Part shown: in pieces, positions 55,514-64,000 of the stretch
Position numbering within the stretch: the stretch's first letter is position 1
Layout: each line of letters begins with the position of its first letter
Source of the DNA: Agapetus fuscipes
Taxonomy: Eukaryota > Arthropoda > Insecta > Trichoptera > Glossosomatidae
Assembly: GCA_951799405.1 (NCBI GenBank)
Contig: OX637338.1
Coordinates: 620,001-684,000, forward strand
DNA: 64,000 nucleotides
Direction of reading: 5' to 3'
Program-made: the position numbers and the translations under genes
Notes under the pieces: generated by a model
What the model was told of the DNA's origin: nothing
Databases searched by the model: none
Seen by the model: only the letters and a program-made list of their open reading frames with translations

Positions 55514-56166
55514 TTTAGGCTTACACGGCCGGCTGATGATGCTGGAGTGCAGTTTTTCGGGATCTGTTGCCGTGGTCTGTGGGAGCTGGAGCTTCCGGAC
55601 GTTTCGCCCATTTCTACGATGGGCTTCTTCAGCGTGAAGTATGATGATGATGAAGATCTTGATGAGAACTGTGATGTCAGTGTGAGTGCAAGGAGGGCTT
55701 ATATGTCTACCATCTTGCTTCTACAGCGTGTGTTTGTTGTTTTAAAAGCACCATCTATTAATTTCATTGCGAAACTATGAATATATGTAAGAGAAATTAC
55801 ACATATAAGGACCCCCTGTATTATTCGTCTTCTTCTGTTCGTTCCGAAAAACGGAAGAAGACGAATAATACAGGGGGTGATGATATGTAGAAAAAGTCCT
55901 TATATGTGTAATTTCTCTTACATATATTCATAGTTTCGCAATGAAATTCATAGATGGTGCTTTCAAAACAACAAACACACGCTGTAGAAGCAAGATGGTA
56001 GACATGCGGCCTCCTTGCACTCACACTGACATCACAGTTCTCATCAAGATCTTCATCATCATCATACTTCACGCTGAAGAAGCCCATCGTAGAAATGGGC
56101 GAAACGTCCGGAAGCTCCAGCTCCCACAGACCACGGCAACAGATCCCGGAAAACTTCACTCCAGCA
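55514..56166. mobile_element. Giant foldback (family B): 650-bp hairpin
   Basis: The two halves are inverted copies over almost their whole length. Outer: GGCTTACACGGCCGGCTGAT (left only), then TGTTGCCGTGGTCTGTGGGA against TCCCACAGACCACGGCAACA. Middle: TGAGAACTGTGATGTCAGTG against CACTGACATCACAGTTCTCA. Inner: CCCCCTGTATTATTCGTCTT against AAGACGAATAATACAGGGGG. The right arm has a 19-bp extra piece near 55880 (TGATGATATGTAGAAAAAG). Few mismatches, so young. The 92- and 112-codon frames in both arms are mirror images and not genes. Confidence 0.97.
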
Positions 56167-56880
56167 AAGTAGCATTTTTTTTTTGGTTTACGGAAACATG
56201 CTCAAACTGACTTCCGATAGTCTTTTCTGTATGAAAAAAAACAAAATGCTCGACATTTAGGTCGGTATTTGTGTGTCTATGATATTTTTTGATTAGTAGT
56301 GTTGAAAGTAGTTTTAAACATCATGTTTAGATATTTTTTAAGAGACTAAGGTCGTATTTAAGTTATTTGCTTCGGAAAATAAAACCAAACTTGAATATAT
56401 TGATACTTAGTGTGTTATATAAATCAACCATTCAACTCTTTTTGGTTTGGAGGTTTTCAGAATTTGACATGATACAAATTAAATAATATTTTACATTTTT
56501 ACTTGAATACATACATTTAATCTGAATGCAAGGACAACCTGCCTACCCACGTGACTGTGGAACATTAAATTCCATAAAGTTTAAGATTAGGTTGAGCAAT
56601 GGGGGCATATTTAAATATACTATGTCGTAGTCAAATCCTTTCAGATATAATAAGTCAATAATAATACATTGTTACATATTACATTAAGCACATTATTATA
56701 ATTTTAAGGGCAAAAGCATTAAATATAGTTAATTCAATAAATAAAAATAAAATGTAAGTACTATAACAGTAAACTAAAAATATGTCGGATTTTCATTTAT
56801 TGCATGAATTTCGTTGAAAATAGGAACAAAAAACAATGATTCACACGGAATCAAAACTCATAAGACAATGAGCAACTCAA
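56167..56880. other. A+T-rich non-coding stretch
   Basis: Nothing recognised. Confidence 0.3.
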
Positions 56881-56889
56881 ATTCATAAA

Positions 56890-57093
56890 AATGTGTCCGG
56901 AGAGTTGGTTGTTGAGGGCTTTACTGTCGGAGTGATGACACAGTGCTGGAGTCTCTCAATCCTGCACAGCGGGGAGCCTCAGCAAGGAGACTCTGCTGAC
57001 CATCTACCCAACGCCTCGGTACTTCCACCAGTTTATGGTCATTGAGAAGCTTGCCGACTTTGATAATCAGACACTTATAAGCAGAAGGTTATA
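56890..57093 (+). pseudogene. Possible fragment of a broken gene
   Basis: G+C-richer island. One plus frame reads VSGELVVEGFTVGVMTQCWS from 56896; another reads GSLSKETLLTIYPTPRYFHQ and FMVIEKLADF until a stop at 57091. A frameshift near 56965 would join them. The composition is protein-like, but I do not recognise the family and see no splice sites that make sense. Confidence 0.3.
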
Positions 57094-57185
57094 AAATGTG
57101 CAGCAATTTTACAAGTATTTTGGATTATTGATTTAAATACTTCTTGCATCCCTCTGCTATATCTGCATAAACAATAGAGGAAACC

Positions 57186-57445
57186 ATTTCCTTGACTTAT
57201 AGGTTGGTATGAGGCTGACTACCCATACTGTAAAAAAAATCATTCGATTTCCCAATGACACCCCTGTTTCAGGAAGGTCGGCAAGAGTTGCAGGGCTTAT
57301 GTTAATTTGAGATTGGGTTTTTAGATTGTAAGTCCACATGTGGCATGTTTAAGTGCGAACTTATACGTGTCTGTTTATGGGAATGCATTTAATATGAATC
57401 TCAAATGTAATATATCTTTGCAACTTAGATTCAAGTATAGATTTT
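57186..57445 (+). mobile_element. SINE-like family A
   Basis: TTCCTTGACTTATAGGTTGG to AACTTAGATTCAAG; complete but with a degenerate tail. Confidence 0.85.
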
Positions 57446-57566
57446 CTGGATTAGTCTAGGGACTCTCCGACAGAAACCAAAACAGAATACGAAAATATAT
57501 GCTCTCATAAAATGCTAAAAAATTCAGATATACACTAGAAAGTAATAAATGCGTAACGGTGTTATT

Positions 57567-57677
57567 CTCAAACAGCAAAACCATAGCTCATCCGCAGCCT
57601 ACACTTAATTTTCCATATAAAAAACTGATGATCTGTGGATCAGCTATGGCTGAAATGTTGTGAGAATAGCAGGGTAA
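57567..57677. mobile_element. Short MITE, family K
   Basis: TTATTCTCAAACAGCAAAAC, ATAGCTCATCCGCAGCCTAC, AATTTTCCATATAAAAAACT, GTTGTGAGAATAGCAGG. Confidence 0.65.
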
Positions 57678-57989
57678 GAGTGTAAGTGGTGGGAGGTTGT
57701 CTGCGGTAGCTGGCTGCAAGTTGTCGGCTGCAGGTTTAGATTAGTGGTTGTCAACTAGTGTTGGGGATGTATACGGTGGTTTTGGCTCCAAGGTCATTTG
57801 TTAGCTAGCGAGGCGTTAGCGGGCAGCGTGGAGGCGCGCTGCGTTATGCCCATGTAAGCCTTCAGGGACGAGCGAGTCGACTCTCTGTCATCATACAAAA
57901 TATATGCGGGTTCAGTGATCAAGCATTTCAATATCATCATATAGTATTACATACAAATAAAAATATCAGCATAGTATCATTAGGATTTA

Positions 57990-58520
57990 GACCGGTCCGT
58001 AGTCTAGTGGTTAAAACTTCTGACTCGTAAATGGAAGGTTGTGGGTTCGAATCCCGGCGGAGCACAAAAAATATACCATTTATATTCTCAAATATGCTCT
58101 TAGTTGGATGAAAAATTCATATCTCTTTACCAAAGGCCAGTCACTAACGGGGCTGTTCATAGACATTTTAATTGTCGGTTGAGCCCACGCTTTGACAAAC
58201 TAATGTTACCTGAGCTTGAAGTTTCATCAGTACGGTCATTCTTACCTACCGAATTTTGTAATATTTGTATGAAAACAAATCAGCTGTTCACTTGCGGCCA
58301 TCTTGGATTGACAGGTCTTCATACAAATGCATCATTAGTTTGTCAAAGCGTGGGCTCAACCGATGACTAAAATGTCTAAGAATAGCCCCGTAAGGGTACA
58401 TCCAGCCTTACTACAAATGAGAATCGGCACTTTATACAGCGACGACCAAGCTCGCAGAGGGCTCTTGAGGTGTGATAAACACAAAAACAGCGCTCCCCAA
58501 ATAAATCATCCTAATATTAT
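57990..58520 (+). mobile_element. tRNA-derived SINE-1 interrupted by a MITE
   Basis: Head GTCCGTAGTCTAGTGGTTAA, B box GGTTCGAATCCCGGCGG; body at 58080-58147 and 58394-58520 (AGCGACGACCAAGCTCGCAG, GCGCTCCCCAAATAAATCAT, then ATTATT). The MITE at 58148-58390 sits between. Confidence 0.88.
58148..58390. mobile_element. Foldback MITE with TAA duplication
   Basis: 243 bp: CGGGGCTGTTCATAGACATT at the left, AATGTCTAAGAATAGCCCCG at the right; inner arms GAGCCCACGCTTTGACAAAC and GTTTGTCAAAGCGTGGGCTC are perfect. TAA flanks both ends. Confidence 0.92.
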
Positions 58521-58795
58521 TAGGAATATTACATTTCTCAGGAAGCTTAGACCCCACAGATTGAAAAAAAAACAAGAGAGTAAATTTATAATACAGATCT
58601 GAAGGAAGAAAACTAATTTCCCTGTAGCTTAATAATGTAAATTACCAATTACTGCAATGAAATTGAACAACTTCAGAGCTTGGATCAAATCAGTTCTACA
58701 GTCAGGATCTATGTATACGAAGGTAAATAAGTTCACAACTATATTGATTCATATTAATACACTAGCTGGCCTCCTTGTGCTTCACACAATGGGGC

Positions 58796-58990
58796 ATTCT
58801 AGTATATTTTTTCAAAATACTCGAAGCATTGAGTATTCAAGAAAAATGTATGTGAACTTGAAAAGCACCTCTGGCAAAAACAGTTTCGTAACTTGTTTCA
58901 CCAGAAGTTATTTTCAAGTTCACATAATTTTTCTTGAATACTCAATACTTCGAGTATTGTCAAAAAACTCGTACTACGGGTACTGGACAA
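58796..58990. mobile_element. Foldback MITE, GTACTACGGGTAC-ended family
   Basis: AAATACTCGAAGCATTGAGT, GTATGTGAACTTGAAAAGCA on the left; TTTTCAAGTTCACATAATTT, ACTCAATACTTCGAGTATTG, AACTCGTACTACGGGTACTG on the right. Confidence 0.8.
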
Positions 58991-59218
58991 AGAAGCATTC
59001 CTGTGATGGGGAAGGACAAATATTATGTGGGTTGAATACATAAAAGTAGAAACGGTGATAATAAAATATATAAATGTAAAGGAAATATTAGAATAGCGAG
59101 AGTGAACAGATCAAAACCAGAAATAAAATTCATCATTCCGTCACCACAGAAATTAAGAAATTCTCTAGTTTACACGAAAATCAAACATAATAACATAAAT
59201 GCATTATGATTAACTTTA

Positions 59219-59506
59219 GGGGCTGTCCATATATTACGTCATTCGCATTAAGGGGGGGGGAGTCTGGTCTGCGGATGATGGCAAATGATTTCCGAGTACC
59301 AAAAGTGACGTCGTTCTTGTAAATACCAATTTCTACAAAATATACTAAATATTATGTAAGTAATATAACATTATTAATTATTAAGCTCATCCATCATTAC
59401 AGCAAGAGGGGGAGGGGGGGTCATTAGATAATGACTATAGGATGATTGTAGGGGGGGGGGGGTCGAAAATCGGCTAAAATCGATGACGTAATTTATGGAC
59501 GGCCCC
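59219..59506. mobile_element. MITE with 23-bp terminal inverted repeats (copy 2)
   Basis: 288 bp, same ends and interior as 9215-9500 with only scattered changes; TTA flanks both ends. G runs at 59252-59260, 59407-59419 and 59450-59462. Confidence 0.9.
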
Positions 59507-59577
59507 TTATCAAAACTTTAACAATGTCTCATTGACTGGAGATACAAGTTCAGTTTGAATACATTAAAAAGTAATGG

Positions 59578-59692
59578 TGTTATTCACATACAAAAAATCC
59601 ATGGCTCGTCTGCCACCTTGAATTCTCGATACGAAAAAAAGCAATAATTCCAGAGGACCACCTGTGGATTAAATGTTATGTGAATAACCCAA
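59578..59692. mobile_element. Short MITE, family K
   Basis: GTTATTCACATACAAAAAAT, CCATGGCTCGTCTGCCACCT, ATGTTATGTGAATAACCC. Confidence 0.7.
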
Positions 59693-59699
59693 AATTGTA

Positions 59700-60335
59700 A
59701 GTTTCACTACCTCACTTTTGTTTTGTAGAATTTCTTAATTAAACATAACACAGGATATTAACATATTAGTTTCTTACACAGTATAAGTCCATCACCAAAT
59801 GTTGAATGCATGCTCAGCCCCCCCTCATCCCCGCCTCACACACACACGTCACTACGAGGTGCTAACGAAGACACACAAACAAAGCTCAATATTTGGAAGT
59901 AGCAAGGGTGATTTCTGAGATGCCTAATAACGACACAACAAACGATATCACTCTCTAGAAGCGCTATTCTGCTAAATTCCTTACGACCTAAAGACAACGA
60001 GATAGTGATTTGCGTCCAAAAATAAGGTGTACTGTGATTTTTCGCAAGCGCTAGCAAGCTACGACTTGGATTGATATCCCCAAAGTGCAAGGAATTTAGC
60101 AGAATAGTGCTTCAGATCAGAGGCCTGCCAGGAACTTTAACCTGTAGAGTACTATGAACATACATGAGAGATCACATTCCCCGCACCTCACGGACCATGA
60201 GTGTATTTTCTCTTGTAACACTCAATTACAAAGGATTCTTTGACAAACAATTTTTAGTATTTATTTTTATTTTTTCAATGTTTATATTTTTGGAAACATA
60301 TTTCATTTAATGAAATCAATCCCATAACTATAATT
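59700..60335. other. A+T-rich non-coding stretch
   Basis: No gene. Two words, TAGAAGCGCTATTCTGCTAA and TTTAGCAGAATAGTGCTTCA (59957 and 60087), are inverted, suggesting another small foldback of about 160 bp. Confidence 0.35.
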
Positions 60336-60339
60336 GGCC

Positions 60340-60605
60340 AATTTTACTCAGCATTATTACGTGGGAAGGGCGCTTTTATGTGCTGTAGCTTCTATTGAAC
60401 GAATATGTTTCAAGCAACCTCTTGAAACTCTGTCCTCTGTTCTTGGTCTCTGTTCTCAACTCCAGGAGCAGACTGCTCTAGCAGGATTTCCAAACTCGCT
60501 GTTGCACTGCCCCAGTATTCTATTTTGTCAAAGTGGCAATTAAAGCTTATTTATGGGGTCACCCTGCACAAACAAAGAGGGCATCGTCTGCGGCATATTT
60601 GATTG
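60340..60605 (-). mobile_element. CR1/L2-type LINE, C-terminal fragment
   Basis: Aligns with the 3' part of the LINE at 50749-51000 (GGGCGCTTTTATGTGCTGTA, TGTTCTCAACTCCAGGAGCA) with indels. Confidence 0.7.
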
Positions 60606-60623
60606 ACTCAGTACAGCTCACAC

Positions 60624-60885
60624 TAATCTAATCTAAGTTGCAAAGATATGTAACATTGGGGATTCAAATTATATGCAATCTCACAAGCAGACACATGTAA
60701 GTTTCGCGCTTGCACATGCCGCATGTGAACCTACAACATAAAAACCCAAATCTCAAATGCATATACACCCTGCAACTCTTGCCGAGCTTCCCTGAAACAG
60801 GGGTGACATTGGCAATCTAATCTAATCGGCAAAGTGAACCATTTTCTACAGCATGGGTGGTCAACCGCATACCAATAAGAGAAAG
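60624..60885 (-). mobile_element. SINE-like family A
   Basis: Tail CTAATCTAATCTAAGTTGCA, body complete, with a second short TAATCTAATC insertion near 60817; head stops at GCATACCAA. It sits about 35 bp from the Rho kinase stop codon, so inside its 3' UTR. Confidence 0.82.
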
Positions 60886-60918
60886 TTTAAAAGAAGTTGT
60901 AAAAGTACATTCTCTCTT

Positions 60919-63534
60919 TTATCTGGCCAGTACTCTAAAGGTTAAAGTGGCAGAAGGACTTCCTGGGATGTTAGATTTACTTGACGTATCAAAACTACCT
61001 GACAGGTCAGCGGCGTGACGTTTAGGAGCGGGGGTAGCATGGAGATGTGAGGGGGGAGAATTACCTGGGGGAGACGCGGGCGTTGTCGTGGGAGACCTGC
61101 GCCTTGAAGCCGAAGCGCTGCACCTTGCGGGAGAGGCGCGCCACCCAGTGTCGCTGCTCGTCCGCCGTGGCCGCCAGCACCAGCAGCTCGCGGGCAAACG
61201 TGGGGTCGTAGTGCAGCTTGCAGGGCGCGATGGCGTCCTCGCCGCGCCGGTCCAGGTGCTCCGTGTGCACCTTTATGTGGCATCCTGCAAGCACACACAG
61301 CCACATTAGAGTGCGCGGATATCTAACATATGCATGAAATACTTTCAAATTTGATGTGAACTTCCAACATGAAACCATTCAATAAGTGAATTCAAGGATA
61401 GGAAGAAGTATCTCTTCATCAGCCAAATGGCACCTCAAGCCAAATGATGACAGGACAGTCACAGTAACATTTCAAAACATGCGGAAGTTGCACTGGTTTA
61501 GGTTCTCAGAAAGAGTGCGGTACAGACTGTGCAAAAGACATCCTAGATGGACAGGCACCAGAATACTTATAGAACTATGTCAGATGCAGCAAGCTGCAAG
61601 CACCGGGACTCTAAGGTCAGCTGATGTAGGCTCTGCAAGGCTGAGCTTGCTCCTCAGGGCAACCTCAACCAACTTTGGTGATCGGGCGTTCTCGGTTTCG
61701 AAGCCAATGGCTTGGAACAAGTTGCCTGTTGAGGTTAAGAAGGGAAGAGACAGGGCAAACTTCAGGAGGAAGCTGAAGACGCACCTGTTTGAAAAGTCAT
61801 ACCCAGGAATACAAGGGCGCTTGTGATTAAATTTTAATGAAACGGCGCTTATAAGAAATTAACCAAATATATAAATATAACATTTCACCTGCAAAGAAAA
61901 CTGAAAATCTGTAAAATAAAAAAAATCCTAAGTGTACTTGTAAATAACACTTTTATTAACATTCCACGTGTGGTTTTGTTCATGATTGAAAAAAAATATA
62001 TTATTTGAGTAATAAGGAAAAATTATAGAATTAATTAAGTATCATAGTCATCAAGATTAGTTTGAGTTACAGTTTTATAGTCATTACTTTTTATAAGGCT
62101 GAGTTCAACGTAACTTATACACAAAAAAAGACTTACTTTTACACTCATGTGCTGACGGTGGGCTGAACAGATGCCAGAGGGGCTTGGGGCACACCTCACA
62201 CGTGGTGGGCATGTGGTAGGTGATGGGCAGGAAGTCGTGTCCCTTGCAGGCGAGGGTGCCGGGCCGCTCGTCCTGCTCCCCCGCGCCCTCCCCGCCTGGG
62301 CCGCCCCCCCCGCCGCCTCCCGCGCCCCCCTCCCCCGCCTCGCCAGGCCGGCGCGCCTCCCCCTCCCCCCCGTACAGCAGCTGGAAGATGCGAGGGATGT
62401 CCTTGGCGTCGGCGCGGATCACATCCCCCTGAGTCACAGAGCGCACGTGGAAGACTTTGCTGGAAGATTCAACAAAAATATATGTTAAAAAAATCCAAAC
62501 GAAGATTTAGCCATTGAGTAATAATATGGAGCAAAAAAAAAAAAAAAACAGAGTTTGCAATTGTACCAACTTTCTAGGAACATCTTTTGATTCGTCCGAG
62601 TTTTTTCGTACACATTGAAATGCAACTGTGAAGTTCTTTGTTCTCTTTCTTACTGATGACCATTTTCATAAGTAAGTTGAAACAGATGTATAATGTCTAT
62701 TTTCATTAAAACAATTTCTAGTCCACTGATATCATAAGTCAATGGATTTGGCACATGCCCTGTCAAAGCAGATATTTCAAAAAATATTTATGAATAAAAT
62801 AAGTGCTTTTGTACGGTGTTAAAACATGGACCCTCAAAATAAGCATTATGAACCATCTCATGACATTTGAAATGTGGTTGCATCGTAGAATGTTGCGCAT
62901 ACCATGGACAGAAATGGTCAGCAACTTAGATGTGCTCCAGAGAGACAGAACAGAGGGACAATTGATGACAAGACAAGTCAGAAAGGTGTCATACTTGGGG
63001 CATGTGATTAGAGGAGAAAATAGTACCGTTGTATTTGATCATTGGTGAAAGATCGAGGAGAAAAAAGGTGTCGGCAAGAAGCAGATCTCATGGCTTCATA
63101 TTTACTAGATTGGACAGGGATAAGAACAGTGGAGGACCTGTTTCGAGCACCGAGAGATAAGGAGATATAATGGAATTTCAGGTACAGCGATCCGAGTCCT
63201 CCCACTTTCATCCTTCTCAAGATTGTCATATTTGAATAAAAATAAATAACACTACGACTTACTTCAAATCCAAAATAAGCGCCGGATCCGTGTTCTGCTT
63301 GTCATTTTCTGAATTATAGAAAATGATCTTCTTGGAGCTGACCACCACGTATTGCTTTTTCCATCCATGTCGGCGGATGTTCTGCTTGGAGGGAACAGAG
63401 AGCCAGCCCTCCAGGATGGACTCCTGGCCTCCCTCGTCTGCTTCAGCATCAGCCGAGGACTGTGAGGCCGTCTCGCTGGTCAGAGCCACTAACTTCTCCT
63501 TCAGGGTCTCTATCTCAGCATCCTTGCCATCAAC
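60919..63534 (-). CDS. Rok: Rho-associated kinase, C-terminal exons (partial gene)
   Basis: Ser/Thr kinase effector of RhoA that drives myosin II contractility. Exons on the minus strand: 63534-63263, 62459-62137, 61284-61065, and probably 60994-60919; phases agree, about 296 residues. Seen: end of the coiled coil (DAEIETLKEKLVAL), the first PH half (ILEGWLSVPSKQNIRRHGWKKQYVVVSSKK, of which only this much is quoted in pieces), DVIRADAKDIPRIFQLLY, a C1 zinc finger set into the PH domain (CKGHDFLPITYHMPTTCEVC, HECKRCHIKVHTEHLD), then the second PH half (DEQRHWVARLSRKVQRFG). This split PH-C1 layout is specific to ROCK. A glycine and acid rich insert of about 45 residues precedes the C1. If the last intron is not used, the protein ends four residues after NARV at a TAA (61061). 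Kinase and Rho-binding parts lie beyond the right edge. Confidence 0.95.
61400..61860 (+). mobile_element. CR1/L2-type LINE C-terminal fragment
   Basis: Plus frame: MRKLHWFRFSERVRYRLCKR, FGDRAFSVSKPMAWNKLPVE and FRRKLKTHLFEKSY, the end domain of the same LINE group as 50686-52090. Lies in the Rho kinase intron, antisense to it. Confidence 0.85.
62790..63185 (+). mobile_element. RTE/L1-like LINE C-terminal fragment
   Basis: Plus strand: MLLYGVKTWTLK, TFEMWLHRRMLRIPWTEMV and SYLGHVIRGE, then in another frame KKQISWL-like and TVEDLF-like remnants. This is the LYG-TWTL...RRMLRI-W...GH-R post-RT region. Frameshifted and partial, in the Rho kinase intron. Confidence 0.75.
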
Positions 63535-64000
63535 CTGACAAAGGACAAAACAAGCAATACCATATGATGATCAAATGTTCTATGATGTATGTTAATGATT
63601 TGTTCGACGTCTGTCTATAAAAAACTGCAACGTTAAGTATTCAAAAAAATTATTGTGTCATTGAACTGTTCACAGCTGGGTGAGAAGTCCCAACATATCT
63701 ACCGACCATAAGTGATAAACCATGCACAGTTGATTGTGCGGTCAAAGTGTTCTCTCTACAATTGGTTTCAAATTTATGAGAAGAACATTGTAATAAAAAC
63801 AGCGTAATCAGTTGTTCACGCGAAGCCATGTTTTCTTTCTCTCTACCTAACTATATGCTCAGTATGACGAGACCGCTGGGCTTGGCCAATTACTTTTCGC
63901 CTGTGGTAGTCCGAGGCTTTCCCCTCTGATTTGATGTCAGAAGGTAAGTGGTTTGAATTCCCAAGGAGCTCAACAATTATAATAATTTAATCCTTACAAT
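63535..64000. other. Intron of the Rho kinase gene
   Basis: No exon seen. 63660-63850 includes TATCTACCGACC and GAAGCCATGTTTTC, weakly like family E. Confidence 0.4.

Noticed and set aside
55502..56210. Two similar proteins of 92 and 112 codons on opposite strands
   Set aside because: They are the mirror-image arms of a foldback element, not a duplicated gene.
62171..62488. Plus-strand 105-codon proline-rich frame
   Set aside because: Antisense of the glycine-rich Rho kinase exon.

Overview
This is a piece of an A+T-rich insect nuclear genome. Spliced genes with GT-AG introns, a very dense load of SINEs, foldback MITEs, LINE tails and DNA transposons, and frequent TAGGTACCTA-type words point to a moth or butterfly (inference; no species can be named). 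There is no CRISPR array, operon or bacterial signal. About 10 percent of the window is coding; most of the rest is identifiable repeat.

Layout. (1) 459-7382, minus: the first 15 coding exons (925 residues, every splice phase agrees) of an axonemal inner-arm dynein heavy chain; the gene runs off the left edge. (2) 7932-11756, plus: complete mitochondrial elongation factor Ts (310 aa), head-to-head with the dynein about 550 bp away; its first coding exon is only the ATG. (3) 12928-13341, minus: a short intronless unknown gene with a CxxC motif, convergent with TSFM. (4) 14393-16276, plus: an intronless reading frame split by one in-frame stop and followed by tandem copies of what may be its own C-terminal coding end. 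It may be a virus-derived (nucleoprotein-like) element, but this is unproven. (5) 16.8-33.7 kb: gene-poor and full of repeats, including a 24-bp minisatellite, an 18-copy 75-bp array with six-unit higher-order structure, a 5S rRNA-like sequence joined to a tRNA-derived SINE, and a nested hAT element. (6) 33747-48005, plus: a villin (six gelsolin domains plus headpiece, 826 aa in 15 exons, with a possible 6-codon first exon at 23144). Its introns carry a LINE tail and a decayed piggyBac element. (7) 48.4-60.9 kb: no coding gene seen; it holds a 5'-truncated CR1/L2-type LINE inserted in a foldback element, a 650-bp hairpin and several MITEs. (8) 60919-63534, minus: the last exons of Rho kinase (PH domain split by a C1 zinc finger), running off the right edge.

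The genes do not form one pathway. Villin and Rho kinase both act on actin, but their convergent placement looks incidental. The best leads are the possible virus-derived locus, the higher-order 75-bp array, the giant hairpin at 55.5-56.2 kb, the 5S-tRNA composite, and the small SINE-like family (called A here, about 20 copies) that repeatedly lands inside other elements. Family letters (A, B, E, H, K, L) are local labels used only in this annotation.
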